Assembly: GCA_902791215.1 (NCBI GenBank)
Contig: CADAUZ010000017.1
Coordinates: forward strand, 1 to 64,000
Source of the DNA: Oscillospiraceae bacterium
Lineage (GTDB): Bacteria > Bacillota > Clostridia > Oscillospirales > Oscillospiraceae
DNA: 64,000 nt
Reading direction: 5' to 3'
Program-made: the position numbers and the translations under genes
Shown here: positions 16,882 to 25,815 of the stretch, piece after piece
Layout of the letters: each line of letters begins with the position of its first letter
Position numbering within the stretch: position 1 is the first letter of the stretch
Notes under the pieces: generated by a model
Told to the model about the DNA's origin: nothing
Databases searched by the model: none
Seen by the model: only the letters and a program-made list of their open reading frames with translations

Positions 16882-18471
16882 ATGGCAAATGCAAACGCTC
16901 CGCTCCTGGAGATGCGCAACATCAAAAAGGACTTCTTCGGAAACCAGGTGCTCAGTGATATCAACATCACCCTGGCTGCGGGCGAGGTCCTGGGCCTTTG
17001 CGGTGAAAACGGCGCGGGCAAGTCCACGCTCATGAAGATCCTTTTCGGTATGGACGTGATCCGCGAAACGGGCGGCTATGAGGGCGACATCCTCATAAAC
17101 GGCGGGAAGGTGACGTTCAACACGCCCTTTGACGCGCTGGCCACAGGCATCGGCATGGTACACCAGGAGTTCTCCCTGATCCCCGGCTTCACCGCCACGG
17201 AGAATATTCTCCTCAACCGCGAGCCGAAAAAGAAAAACATTGTCTCCGAGATCTTCGGGGACAGGCTCGACACGCTGAACTACAACGAGATGACCGGCCG
17301 CGCGGAGGCCGCCATCGACAAGATGGGCTTCCACATCGACAAGGACATGGTCATCAGCGACATGCCCGTCGGCCACAAGCAGTTCACCGAGATCGCGCGC
17401 GAGCTAAGCAAGGACCAGCTCAAGCTGCTGATCCTCGACGAGCCGACCGCCGTTCTGACCGAAAAGGAGGCCGAGGCGCTGCTGGCCTCGATCCGCTCCA
17501 TGTCGGAAAAGGGCATCGCGGTCATCTTCATCACGCACAGACTCCATGAGATCCTGTCCGTGTGCGACAAGGTGGTGGTCATGCGCGACGGTCTCGTCGT
17601 GGCGGACGTTCCGGCGGCGAGCACCAGCGTCGGCGAGATTTCCAAATGGATGGTCGGCCGTAGCGTTGCGACCGCCGCCAAATCGGATATACGCGACCAT
17701 TCGGACGCGAAGACCATCATGTCCATCAAGCGCCTCTGGGTCGACATGCCCGGCGAGACCGTGCGCGACGTGAGCCTGGACGTGAAGGAGGGCGAGATCC
17801 TCGGCATCGGCGGCCTTGCCGGTCAGGGCAAGCTCGGCATCCCCAACGGCATCATGGGCCTTTACGAGGCGGGCGGCAGCGTCGAATTCGACGGAAAGCC
17901 CATCCCCCTCAACAGCCCCCGCAAGTGCCTGGATTCGTCCCTGGCCTTCGTGTCGGAGGACCGGCGCGGCGTGGGCCTTCTGCTCGACGAGAGCCTGGAA
18001 TGGAACGTTGCTTTCCCGGCCATGCAGGTGCAGAACAAGTTTTTGAAAAATTATCTCGGCGGCCTCATCAAGTGGCGTGACGAGAAGGGCATCCGCGAGG
18101 TGACCGAGCGCTATATCGACGAGCTCCAGATCCGCTGTACCGGCTCCAAGCAGAAGGCGAGGGAGCTGTCCGGCGGCAACCAGCAGAAGGTCTGCCTTGC
18201 CAAGGCCTTCGCGCTCGAGCCGAAGTTCCTCTTTGTCTCCGAGCCGACGCGCGGCATTGATGTCGGCGCCAAGGCCCTGGTGCTGGAGGCGCTGCGGCAG
18301 TTCAACCGCGAAAGCGGCGTCACCGTGGTCATGATCTCCTCGGAGCTTGAGGAGCTGCGGTCGATATGCGACCGCATCGCCATCGTGTCCGGCGGCAAAA
18401 TTGCGGGCATCCTGCCCGCGTCGGACCCGTCGGAGGACTTTGGCATGCTGATGGTCAGCATGGTCAAGTGA
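16882..18471 (+). CDS. ABC importer ATPase with two ABC domains (RbsA/YufO type)
   Basis: A 529-residue protein with two fused ATPase domains. The first has Walker A GENGAGKST (41-49), Q-loop HQEFSLIPG and Walker B LLILDEPTAVLT, with a degenerate signature (ARELSKDQ). The second has a degenerate P-loop (GGLAGQGKLG) but a full signature ELSGGNQQK and SEPTRGIDVGA. This asymmetric pattern is usual for sugar and nucleoside importers of the RbsA/MglA class. It powers the two permeases encoded directly downstream; the Shine-Dalgarno of the first permease follows its stop after a few bases. The substrate cannot be deduced. Confidence 0.93.
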   Translation: MANANAPLLEMRNIKKDFFGNQVLSDINITLAAGEVLGLCGENGAGKSTLMKILFGMDVIRETGGYEGDILINGGKVTFNTPFDALATGIGMVHQEFSLIPGFTATENILLNREPKKKNIVSEIFGDRLDTLNYNEMTGRAEAAIDKMGFHIDKDMVISDMPVGHKQFTEIARELSKDQLKLLILDEPTAVLTEKEAEALLASIRSMSEKGIAVIFITHRLHEILSVCDKVVVMRDGLVVADVPAASTSVGEISKWMVGRSVATAAKSDIRDHSDAKTIMSIKRLWVDMPGETVRDVSLDVKEGEILGIGGLAGQGKLGIPNGIMGLYEAGGSVEFDGKPIPLNSPRKCLDSSLAFVSEDRRGVGLLLDESLEWNVAFPAMQVQNKFLKNYLGGLIKWRDEKGIREVTERYIDELQIRCTGSKQKARELSGGNQQKVCLAKAFALEPKFLFVSEPTRGIDVGAKALVLEALRQFNRESGVTVVMISSELEELRSICDRIAIVSGGKIAGILPASDPSEDFGMLMVSMVK

Positions 18472-18481
18472 GGAGGGCAGC

Positions 18482-19558
18482 ATGAACGAAACATTAGACA
18501 GAACAAATCAGTCGCTGGCCGACCGCCTGCGCGAGTTTGCGAAAAGCTTCGGCCTGCCGCGGCTTATCATCGCGGGCTTCCTGCTGCTGCTGTTCATCGC
18601 GGCTCCCTTCGTGGGCGCGGACTTCTGGACGCAGATCAGCAACACCATCAACCGCTTCAGCTGGAACGCCATCATGGTGCTCGCCATGGTGCCGATGATC
18701 CACTCCGGCTGCGGACTCAACTTCGGCCTGCCCCTCGGCATCATTTCCGGTCTTCTCGGGGCGACGCTCTCCATCGAGTTCGGCTTCACCGGGCCCATGA
18801 GCTTCCTTATGGCCATCCTCATTGCCACGCCCTTTGCGGTCGTCCTCGGCACGCTCTACGGCTGGCTTCTCAACAAGATCAAGGGCGGCGAAATGATGAT
18901 CGCCACCTATGTGGGCTTTTCCAGCGTGTCCTTCATGTGCATGATGTGGCTGCTGCTTCCGTACCACAGCCCCACCATGGTCTGGGGCTTCGCGGGCAAG
19001 GGCCTGCGCACCACCATCTCCCTCGAGGGCTTTTATGACAAGGTGCTGGCGGGCTTTCTGCAGATCAACATCGGCAATCTCTCCATCCCGACGGGAACGC
19101 TCCTGTTCTTCGCGGTCCTGGCCTTCGGCATGTGGGCTTTCCTGCACACCAAGACCGGCACCGCCATGACCGCCGTGGGCTCAAACCCCACCTTCGCAAG
19201 GGCCGCCGGCGTGAATGTGGACAAGATGCGCATGCTCTCCGTCATTCTCTCTACCTGGCTTGCCGCCATCGGCATCCTGGTCTATGAGCAGGGCTTTGGC
19301 TTTATCCAGCTCTACATGGCCCCGTTTTACATGGCGCTGCCCGCCGTGTCCGCCATCCTCATCGGCGGCGCGACCGTCAACAAGGCCACCATTGCCAATG
19401 TCATCATCGGCACCTTCCTCTTCCAGGGCATCGTCACCATGACCCCGACGGTCATGAACAACATGATCCACATGGACATGAGCGAGGTCATCCGCGTCGT
19501 TGCCTCCCAGGGCATGATCCTCTACGCACTGACCAGAAAAACGGAGGCGACGAAATGA
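18482..19558 (+). CDS. ABC importer permease, BPD_transp_2 type (first)
   Basis: A 358-residue polytopic protein of the RbsC/YufPQ permease family with about nine to ten helices. It carries the family segments GLNFGLPLGIISG and SNPTFARAAGVNVDKM (cytoplasmic EAA-like coupling loop). It lies ten bases after the ATPase stop, and its own stop overlaps the next ATG by four bases. It pairs with the second permease to form the heterodimeric channel. The N-terminal 25 residues are polar and cytoplasmic. Confidence 0.92.
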   Translation: MNETLDRTNQSLADRLREFAKSFGLPRLIIAGFLLLLFIAAPFVGADFWTQISNTINRFSWNAIMVLAMVPMIHSGCGLNFGLPLGIISGLLGATLSIEFGFTGPMSFLMAILIATPFAVVLGTLYGWLLNKIKGGEMMIATYVGFSSVSFMCMMWLLLPYHSPTMVWGFAGKGLRTTISLEGFYDKVLAGFLQINIGNLSIPTGTLLFFAVLAFGMWAFLHTKTGTAMTAVGSNPTFARAAGVNVDKMRMLSVILSTWLAAIGILVYEQGFGFIQLYMAPFYMALPAVSAILIGGATVNKATIANVIIGTFLFQGIVTMTPTVMNNMIHMDMSEVIRVVASQGMILYALTRKTEATK

Positions 19559-20664
19559 AAAAAGAAAACAAGATTTTCACCTTCCTCCGCGACAACTCCG
19601 TGCCGATCATGTTCGTCATTATTTGCGCGGTGTGCATCCCCGTCTCCGGCTTCTCCTACAGCTATCTGATTAACGAGATCGTCACCCGCATGGGGCGCAA
19701 CATCTTCCTGATCCTCGCGCTGCTCATCCCCATCATGTCCGGCATGGGCCTGAACTTCGGCATGACCCTCGGCGCCATGGCGGGCGAGATCGCGCTGATC
19801 CTGGTCTCCGACTGGCAGATCTGGGGCATCCCCGGCGTCGTGCTGGCGATGATCCTCTCCATCCCCATCTCCATTCTGCTCGGCGCCTTCTGCGGTAAGA
19901 TCCTCAACATGGCCAAGGGCCGCGAGATGATCACCTCCTACATCATCAGCTTCTTCATGAACGGCATTTACCAGCTGGTGGTGCTGTACATGATGGGCTC
20001 CATCATCCCCATCAAGCACTTCTCGGTAAAGCTTCCCCGCGGCTACGGCATCCGCAACACGGTGTCGCTGCTCAACATGCGCCAGTGCCTGGATAACCTG
20101 CTGGCCGTGCGCGTGGGCGGCGTGAAGATCCCGGTGCTGACCTTCATGATCATCGGCGTGCTGTGCGTGTTCATCGTGTGGTTTAGAAAGACCAAGCTCG
20201 GCCAGGACATGCGCGCTGTGGGTCAGGACATGAACGTTGCGCGTGACGCGGGCATCAATGTCGAGCGCACCCGCATCATCTCCATCGTCATGTCCACGGT
20301 GCTCGCGGGCTTCGGCATGGTCATCTACCTCCAGAACATGGGCAATATCGCCACTTACAGCTCCCACTCGCAGATCGGCATGTTCTGCATCGCGGCGCTG
20401 CTGGTCGGCGGCGCGAGCGTGGACAAGGCCTCCATCGGCAATGTCTTCCTCGGCGTTATCCTCTTCCACACCATGTTCATCGTGGCCCCCAAGGCGGGCG
20501 CCCAGATCACCGGCGACTCCATGATCGGCGAGTACTTCCGCGTCTTCGTCTCCTACGCGGTCATCACCGTGGCCCTCATCATGTACGAGACCAAGAAGCG
20601 CAAGCACAAGAGCGCAGCGGCCCAGCAGCTGCAGGCGGCGCAGAATGAGGAGGCGGCACAATGA
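19555..20664 (+). CDS. ABC importer permease, BPD_transp_2 type (second)
   Basis: A 369-residue permease related to the preceding one, with GMGLNFGMTLGAMAGE in the same position as the first permease and QDMNVARDAGINVERT as the coupling loop. About ten helices are predicted. The C-terminal tail is long, basic and then Gln/Ala-rich and probably cytoplasmic. It overlaps both neighbours by four bases, so the operon is tightly coupled. Confidence 0.92.
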   Translation: MKKENKIFTFLRDNSVPIMFVIICAVCIPVSGFSYSYLINEIVTRMGRNIFLILALLIPIMSGMGLNFGMTLGAMAGEIALILVSDWQIWGIPGVVLAMILSIPISILLGAFCGKILNMAKGREMITSYIISFFMNGIYQLVVLYMMGSIIPIKHFSVKLPRGYGIRNTVSLLNMRQCLDNLLAVRVGGVKIPVLTFMIIGVLCVFIVWFRKTKLGQDMRAVGQDMNVARDAGINVERTRIISIVMSTVLAGFGMVIYLQNMGNIATYSSHSQIGMFCIAALLVGGASVDKASIGNVFLGVILFHTMFIVAPKAGAQITGDSMIGEYFRVFVSYAVITVALIMYETKKRKHKSAAAQQLQAAQNEEAAQ

Positions 20665-21134
20665 AGAACAAGAGACGCTTTTTCTTCCGCCTCGGCGCCA
20701 TCGCGCTGCTTGTTGCGATCGCGGCCTGTATGATGGTCATCGGCCGCGGCCACACCGTGTATATCGACAACAAGAGCCTTGAATATGAGGGCGAGACCTA
20801 TGCGCCCTACTACCGTGCCACCGTCTATGTAAACGGCGAGCGCGTGTCCAAGCTCCAGCCCAAGGAGCGCGCCAGCGCCACGAATATCGGGCAGAGCTTT
20901 TCCATGACCCTTGAGCTCATCAAGGAGAAGGGCGGCGAGACGAAGACCGTCGACATCGCCCTCAAGCTGCCCTACAGCATGGACGGCATCATCGTCAACA
21001 TCCCCGGCTACATGGCGGGCCTGCCCCAGGACGCGTGGATGAGCGAATTTGTCTCCACACCCACCGAGGCCGAGATGCAGGACGAGGAAATCCCCACCGA
21101 GGAGGAAGACGTCCTCGCCGGCGCGGAGTTCTAA
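20661..21134 (+). CDS. Small membrane-anchored protein of the ABC operon (DUF6672-like)
   Basis: A 157-residue protein with a basic start, one hydrophobic segment (residues about 10-26, an uncleaved anchor or signal) and an extracellular beta-rich domain. The segment VYIDNKSLEYEGETYAPYY and a Glu-rich acidic tail are notable. It begins within the stop of the second permease, so it is made with the transporter. I believe small DUF6672-type proteins occupy this slot in related operons, but cannot confirm it. It could assist assembly of the importer or ligand capture. Confidence 0.6.
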   Translation: MKNKRRFFFRLGAIALLVAIAACMMVIGRGHTVYIDNKSLEYEGETYAPYYRATVYVNGERVSKLQPKERASATNIGQSFSMTLELIKEKGGETKTVDIALKLPYSMDGIIVNIPGYMAGLPQDAWMSEFVSTPTEAEMQDEEIPTEEEDVLAGAEF

Positions 21135-21446
21135 AACTATTTTACAGCCCATGCAAACGCATGGGCTGTTCCGCTGTCATCCTTTTACCGGACAAACAGA
21201 TCGTATCAAAGGCTTGAAAACACTGTTCTCCAACACTTCACGACCAGACAGCGGCGCGAGCGTAAGCGAAGCCCTCCGCGGTCGGCGTGGCGCAGGACCG
21301 TATACCACTTGCAAGCGCCTTTTTCTTTTCTTACACCGGGCGCGGCGCATTCTTTTCTTTTCGGCAAGACGAAAAGAAAAGAATGGGGGGCGCATCACGC
21401 AGATAATGTTTTTGGGCATTATAATTGATTCATTCAGGAGGAAGTT
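21135..21446. other. Intergenic region with two hairpins and a palindromic element
   Basis: Just after the stop, 21144-21169 forms a perfect 11-bp hairpin (ACAGCCCATGC stem, loop AAAC) that probably ends the ABC operon, though the T run is weak. Further on, 21349-21386 has CATTCTTTTCTTTTC facing its complement. No gene is supported. pepD's Shine-Dalgarno (AGGAGG) is at the right edge. Confidence 0.7.
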
Positions 21447-22898
21447 ATGGCAAAATTGGAGGGCTTGAAGCCCGAAAAGGTTTTTCAGTTTTTTGAGATG
21501 CTCTGCTCGGTGCCCCACGGCTCGGGCAACACGAAGCAGATCAGCGACCTGTGTGTGAAGTTTGCCGAGGAGCGCGGACTTCGCTATAAGCAGGACGCGC
21601 TCAACAACGTCATTATCTGGAAGGACGCAAGCCCCGGCTGCGAGGACCTTGAGCCTCTGATCTTCCAGGGCCACATCGACATGGTCTGCGCGAGCGAGCC
21701 GGACTGCGGCATCGACATGAAAACCGACGGTCTGAACGTGTATGTGGATGGGGACTGGGTCAGGGCGCACAAGACCAGCCTCGGCGCGGACAACGGCATC
21801 GGCGTCGCCATTACCATGGCCCTGCTCGATGACGACACCCTCCGCCATCCGCGCCTGGAGGCCCTCTTCACCACCGATGAGGAGACCGGTATGTTCGGCG
21901 CGAACGGCGTAGATCTCAGCGAGCTCAAGGGCCATAACCTTATTAACCTCGACTCCGAGGAGGAGGGTGCCCTCACCGTGAGCTGCGCGGGCGGCGTGCG
22001 GGCCGACTGCCTGTTCCCCGCCGACTGGGAGGCGGCGAGCGCGGACATGCGCTTTTATGAGGTCGTGATCGACGGCCTGCGGGGCGGCCACTCCGGCGCG
22101 GAGATCGACAAGGGCCGCGCCAACGCCATCCGGCTCATGGGCCGCTTCCTCTACGGCGCCGAGCAGCAGACGGGCCTGCGCGTTGCGTCCATGGAGGGCG
22201 GCACCTTCACAAACGTCATCCCGCTTTACTGCCGCGCCGTCGTCGCCGTCCCGGAGGAGAAGGCCTCCGAATTTGAAGCCACCGTTTTATATGACGCCGC
22301 CATGTTCAAAAACGAGTACCTGACCGCCGACCCGGGCCTCGCCATGCGCACAGCGCCCGCAGCGGCGGCGGAACGGGTCTTCTCCGAAGAGCGGACCAGG
22401 GCCCTGCTTCAGATGATGGTCCTGGCCCCGAACGGTGTGCAGGCCATGAGCATGGACATCCCCGGCCTCGTGCAGACCTCGCTGAACCTGGGCGTGGTCA
22501 AAACGGAAGGGGAGGGGATGGGGCTGTATTTCAGCGTCCGTTCCTCCATCCAGAGCCAGAAGGAGGCGCTGGTCGTCAAGCTCAGCGCGCTCTGCGGCCT
22601 TCTCGGCGCAAGCTTCCGTACCCACGATCCCTACCCCGCCTGGGCCTTCAAAAAGGAATCCCGCCTGCGCGACGCGATGGCAAAGGCATGCGCCGCGGTC
22701 TACGGCAAGGCGCCCAACATCACCGCGACTCACGGCGGGCTTGAGTGCGGCCTGTTCATGGAAAAGTGCCCGGACTTCGACTGCGTCTCCCTCGGCCCGG
22801 ATCTGCGCGAGGTCCACTCCGTCCGCGAGCGCCTGAGCATCTCCTCCACCGAGAAGCTGTACAGAGTTGTAAGAAGCTTCGTGGAAAACTGGGAGTAA
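21447..22898 (+). CDS. pepD: Xaa-His (aminoacyl-histidine) dipeptidase
   Basis: A 483-residue M20-family metallopeptidase that hydrolyses dipeptides such as carnosine-like and other Xaa-His substrates in the cytoplasm. The metal-site segments are in order: IFQGHIDMVC (His and Asp ligands), SLGADNGIGVA (bridging Asp), TTDEETGMFGA (catalytic Glu pair) and LINLDSEEEG. THGGLECGLF near the C-terminus supplies the last His. The lid/dimerisation domain lies at about 200-390. Length is usual for PepD. It is a single-gene unit followed by a strong terminator. Confidence 0.95.
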   Translation: MAKLEGLKPEKVFQFFEMLCSVPHGSGNTKQISDLCVKFAEERGLRYKQDALNNVIIWKDASPGCEDLEPLIFQGHIDMVCASEPDCGIDMKTDGLNVYVDGDWVRAHKTSLGADNGIGVAITMALLDDDTLRHPRLEALFTTDEETGMFGANGVDLSELKGHNLINLDSEEEGALTVSCAGGVRADCLFPADWEAASADMRFYEVVIDGLRGGHSGAEIDKGRANAIRLMGRFLYGAEQQTGLRVASMEGGTFTNVIPLYCRAVVAVPEEKASEFEATVLYDAAMFKNEYLTADPGLAMRTAPAAAAERVFSEERTRALLQMMVLAPNGVQAMSMDIPGLVQTSLNLGVVKTEGEGMGLYFSVRSSIQSQKEALVVKLSALCGLLGASFRTHDPYPAWAFKKESRLRDAMAKACAAVYGKAPNITATHGGLECGLFMEKCPDFDCVSLGPDLREVHSVRERLSISSTEKLYRVVRSFVENWE

Positions 22899-22904
22899 AA
22901 CAAG

Positions 22905-22937
22905 AGCGTGAACCGAAAACCCGGTTCACGCTTTTTT
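22905..22937 (+). terminator. Terminator of pepD
   Basis: The 11-bp stem AGCGTGAACCG/CGGTTCACGCT with loop AAAAC (plus one C) is followed by six T residues. It lies between convergent genes and may also serve the minus-strand gene. Confidence 0.92.
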
Positions 22938-23377
22938 CAGCGCTTTGGTATTTGCTCCGCTCCGCCCGTCACGACCTCGCCGGTCCGGACGGGGATGCCG
23001 CCGGGCGCTCCTGTTTCGGCGCAGACCGCGGCCCCGGCACAGGGAAGCTCGGCATGGGCGGCGAGGGCTATATAGAGGACCGCGACGCAAAACAGCGCGA
23101 TCAGGGCCAGGACGATCAGCGTCCGCTTGACCATGACCCTGCGCCGTCTGCGCATCCGATCCTGCTCACGGCGCAGCTCCTCGGCCTGACGCTTCGCCTT
23201 CTCTCTTGCCAGCGCGGCGCTCTGTTGGGCCTTGCGCGCCTTGTCGGCGTAGAAGCGTTTCGCGTCGCCGACGGTGTCGCGGCCCACCTCGGCGGCAAAG
23301 CTTTTCACCGGGCCGAGCAGATCCTGCTTGAGACTGTGCAGCTCGTCCCGTTCTTCCTGACTCAGATAGGCGCTCAT
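22937..23377 (-). CDS. Single-pass membrane protein with coiled coil, unknown function
   Basis: A 146-residue protein. Residues 1-80 are highly charged and predicted helical/coiled coil (many Lys, Arg, Glu and Gln). A very basic stretch (MRRRRR) precedes one strong transmembrane helix (about 84-106), followed by a short small-residue tail with two Cys. The basic flank places the N-terminal coil in the cytoplasm. The start at 23377 has a GGGGAGGG Shine-Dalgarno; longer in-frame extensions read into the next gene's 3' region and are rejected. No family recognised. Confidence 0.65.
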   Translation of the reverse strand: MSAYLSQEERDELHSLKQDLLGPVKSFAAEVGRDTVGDAKRFYADKARKAQQSAALAREKAKRQAEELRREQDRMRRRRRVMVKRTLIVLALIALFCVAVLYIALAAHAELPCAGAAVCAETGAPGGIPVRTGEVVTGGAEQIPKR

Positions 23378-23442
23378 GGCGTACCCTCCCCGCATGATGA
23401 TTTGCCTTATCATACCACACAAGATGCACGCTTGAAAAGAGC

Positions 23443-23478
23443 AAAAAACGAACCCCCGGCCTGTACGCCGGGGGTTCG
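23443..23478 (-). terminator. Terminator of the BI-1-like gene
   Basis: On the minus strand a 12-bp GC-rich stem (23467-23478 with 23449-23460) is followed by six T residues. Confidence 0.9.
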
Positions 23479-23492
23479 CTGCATACGCGCGT

Positions 23493-24308
23493 TTACTTGT
23501 TGTTATTGTTCTTGCTGCCGAGGATGCGCAGCAGGCGCAGGAAGAGGTTTGCCATGTCGAGGTAGATGTCCAGCGCGCAGTCCACGGCGTTGTCCAGCGT
23601 CTTGGGGAACTGCTGGGAGCGGTGGATGTCGTAGGCGATGTACACGCTGAAGAGGCCCGAGGCGATCCAGTCCGTGACGTTCTGCCGCACACGGAACAGC
23701 AGCAGCACGACCTCGCACAGCAGGAGCGCGATCAGGCAGCCCAGCAGCGCCATGCCGAGCTTTTCAAAGAAGGCCGGGAACATCATCTCGATGCCGAGCA
23801 TGGCAAGCGTCACGACGAGGGTGTACAGGAAAGCGTCCTTCACGACCTGGGAGTCGATCCCGCCGTACTCCGCCACCATGGCCGAGATCGCAAGGCCCAG
23901 TGGGACGACGACCATATTGTAGCCGAGAAAGCTGATGCCGGCGTTGTCGGACTTCGAGGCGATAAAGATGCCGCCGAAGGCCAGCACAAAGTACAGGATC
24001 AGGAAGGCGACGGGATTGATGTAGCGGTACACGTCGCCAACATAGGTGCACAGCAGGACGTTGACGAGCAGGCCCCACACCACCACGCCGATCATCACGG
24101 CGTTGTAAGCGCGGGTGCTGATGATCGCGCCGGGTTCGACAGCGGCCTCAAGCCTTGCCTGGCGCGCAGCATGGCCGAGGGCGAGCGCGGCGCCCGCGGC
24201 CTTCTGGGTCTCGGCCATGTGCGTCTGTGCCTGCTGGAGAGGCGCGCCGCACTCCGCGCAGAAGCGCGCGTCACGCGGGTTTTCGGTGTTGCAGTTCGGA
24301 CATTTCAT
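23493..24308 (-). CDS. Bax inhibitor-1 family membrane protein with N-terminal zinc ribbon
   Basis: A 271-residue protein. Residues 3-22 ([19 protein letters not shown]) form a CxxC...CxxC zinc ribbon. A helical linker is followed by seven hydrophobic segments. The C-terminal signature [10 protein letters not shown]... [22 protein letters not shown] is the Bax-inhibitor-1/YccA/YetJ hallmark, with acidic residues that gate calcium leak in characterised members. The protein should be an integral membrane channel-like protein with the ribbon in the cytoplasm. The ribbon may bind a partner or metal. It is downstream of a nucleotide cyclase gene on the same strand, separated by an inverted-repeat element. 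Confidence 0.85.
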   Translation of the reverse strand: MKCPNCNTENPRDARFCAECGAPLQQAQTHMAETQKAAGAALALGHAARQARLEAAVEPGAIISTRAYNAVMIGVVVWGLLVNVLLCTYVGDVYRYINPVAFLILYFVLAFGGIFIASKSDNAGISFLGYNMVVVPLGLAISAMVAEYGGIDSQVVKDAFLYTLVVTLAMLGIEMMFPAFFEKLGMALLGCLIALLLCEVVLLLFRVRQNVTDWIASGLFSVYIAYDIHRSQQFPKTLDNAVDCALDIYLDMANLFLRLLRILGSKNNNNK

Positions 24309-24329
24309 AGAGCAGAACCCCCTTCAAAA

Positions 24330-24474
24330 AAGTGAAAAGTGAAAAGTGGAAAGTGAAGATAAAAGAGTGGAGACGGGAAATCGAAAAGCGGAGTTACGGT
24401 GAGACTTCGGCGCTTCTACAATCATTGCGCAGCGATACCATAACTACACTTTTCACTTTTCACTTTCTACTTTG
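24330..24474. repeat. Inverted-repeat element with GTGAAAAGTG arms
   Basis: The left arm (about 24330-24357) is built of GTGAAAAGTGAAAAGTGG-like units. The right arm (about 24447-24474) is its complement. About 90 bases lie between them. The right arm encodes the last residues and stop codon of the cyclase gene. No transposase is present, so it resembles a MITE or other small dispersed repeat. Confidence 0.8.
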
Positions 24475-25220
24475 CTGTTATCCAGCCTGTGTTTGCCGTA
24501 GCCTGCGATGTCGTGCAGGCGGATCTGCCCCTGGATGCCCTTGGGCGTGACCCACATGGCGCCAGCCTCATTGAGGATGAGGCTGGGGCCGGCTTCCTCC
24601 ACCAGCTCGTCGGTGGCGAGGATCTGCCCGCCCGCGGTGCAGCCCTGGACACGGGAGGCGAGATTGACGTTGCGGCCGATCATGTCGTACTTCGTGCGCG
24701 TCTCGGAGCCGATATTGCCGAGGATGGCCTCGCCCTTGTGCAGGCCGATGCCCATGGAGATATCGGGGTAGCCCTGCGCCCGGTTCCACTCGTTGACGGC
24801 AGCCATGCGCCGCTGCATGGCGACCGCGCAGGCGGCGGCGTTGCGGGCGGACAGCTCATTGTCGCGCGGCGCGCCGAAGACCACCACGATCGCGTCCCCC
24901 ACAAAGTCGAGGATGTTGCCCTGCCAGGCGTTGATGATCTCGATCATTTCCTCGAGGAAATGGTTGAGCATGCGGATGAAATCCACCGGGTCCATCTGCT
25001 CGGAAAGCTGTGTGGAGCCGCGCAGATCGGCAAACAGCATCGCCACGTCCCGGCGCTCCCCGCCGATCTTGAAGTCCTTGTCTTTTAAGATCTCCTCCAG
25101 CACCTCGTCGGTCAGATAGCGGCCGAAGGTGCTGCGGATAAAGGCGTCCCGCTGAAACAGCGTCTGGCGCAGCTGCTCGTTTTCGGCCTCCAGCGCTGCA
25201 ATGATCGTTTTGTCGGTCAT
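24453..25220 (-). CDS. Class III adenylate/guanylate cyclase
   Basis: A 255-residue soluble protein. An N-terminal leucine-zipper-like helix (1-40) is followed by a class III cyclase homology domain (about 50-235). The metal ligands are Asp65 in FADLRGST and Asp109 in FVGDAIV. Substrate-base residues Lys177 and Asp179 (KYDMIG) fit ATP. The transition-state pair Asn186 and Arg190 sits in GRNVNLASR. All catalytic residues are present, so it should make cAMP as a homodimer. No sensor domain other than the coil is visible. The last residues (SKVESEK) are encoded by an inverted-repeat arm, so the native C-terminus has been replaced or extended. A cAMP target is not apparent in the window. Confidence 0.9.
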   Translation of the reverse strand: MTDKTIIAALEAENEQLRQTLFQRDAFIRSTFGRYLTDEVLEEILKDKDFKIGGERRDVAMLFADLRGSTQLSEQMDPVDFIRMLNHFLEEMIEIINAWQGNILDFVGDAIVVVFGAPRDNELSARNAAACAVAMQRRMAAVNEWNRAQGYPDISMGIGLHKGEAILGNIGSETRTKYDMIGRNVNLASRVQGCTAGGQILATDELVEEAGPSLILNEAGAMWVTPKGIQGQIRLHDIAGYGKHRLDNSKVESEK

Positions 25221-25530
25221 GATGGATTCCTCTCTTTTCTATGCTGAGAAAACAATACCACAAAAGAGAAGATTTGAAAACAGGGAATTGTAAATTTTTC
25301 ACCTGTACAGAAAATGACAAAATAAAAACAAACCGGAGAAAAGAATTGTCGAAAATTTTGGAAAACTGATAATGGATTCTTGTAATAACTGTAAGTACAT
25401 GGTAGAATGATAGGGAAATAATGGGAGAGCGCGCGCCTATATATAGCATGTTGCGGCGCTTAAGACATAATAATTTGTATCTATATAACAATATCTGCGC
25501 TTTACGGCAGCGAGATGGGAGGGACGGCGC
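25221..25530. other. Divergent control region between cyclase and pilus island
   Basis: An AT-rich 310-base gap between divergently transcribed genes. A plus-strand promoter candidate is listed at 25380-25408. The leader downstream contains CGCGCGCCTATATATAGC and a long AT stretch. No gene is supported. Confidence 0.6.
25380..25408 (+). promoter_or_regulatory. Candidate promoter of the pilus island
   Basis: TTGTAA (25380-25385), a 17-base spacer and TAGAAT (25403-25408), about 120 bases before the first gene of the island. Confidence 0.55.
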
Positions 25531-25812
25531 ATGACGGACAAACAGCTCAGAAAGCTCAGGCGTTCGGAATTGCTGGAAATGCTGATGGAAATCGAACAGG
25601 AAAATGAGACGCTGGCGGCGGAAAACCGCGATCTGCGCGCACGGCTCGAGGATAAGCAGCTTCGCATCGAAAAGTCCGGCTCCCTGGCGGAGGCTGCCTT
25701 GCAGCTCAGCGGCGTGTTTGAGGCGGCCCAGAGGGCGGCGGAGCTCTACCTGGAGAACATCAAGCAGCGCTCACCCGAGGACAGCGCGGGGACGGAACGA
25801 CAGGAAGCATAG
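25531..25812 (+). CDS. Small coiled-coil protein at head of pilus island
   Basis: A 93-residue soluble protein almost wholly alpha-helical. MTDKQLRKLRRSELLEMLME is followed by a Glu/Leu heptad coiled coil to about residue 85. The N-terminus resembles small regulatory or scaffold proteins found ahead of signal peptidase/sortase genes in Clostridia, but no function is established. It ends in TAG, three bases before the signal peptidase start, which shows that TAG is a normal stop here. Possibly a cytoplasmic partner of the secretion module. Confidence 0.7.
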   Translation: MTDKQLRKLRRSELLEMLMEIEQENETLAAENRDLRARLEDKQLRIEKSGSLAEAALQLSGVFEAAQRAAELYLENIKQRSPEDSAGTERQEA

Positions 25813-25815
25813 ACA

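Noticed and set aside
22937-23692. A 251-codon minus-strand ORF starting inside the BI-1 gene
   Set aside because: Its first part is out of frame with the BI-1 gene. Only the part from ATG 23377, with a good Shine-Dalgarno, is kept as a 146-residue gene.
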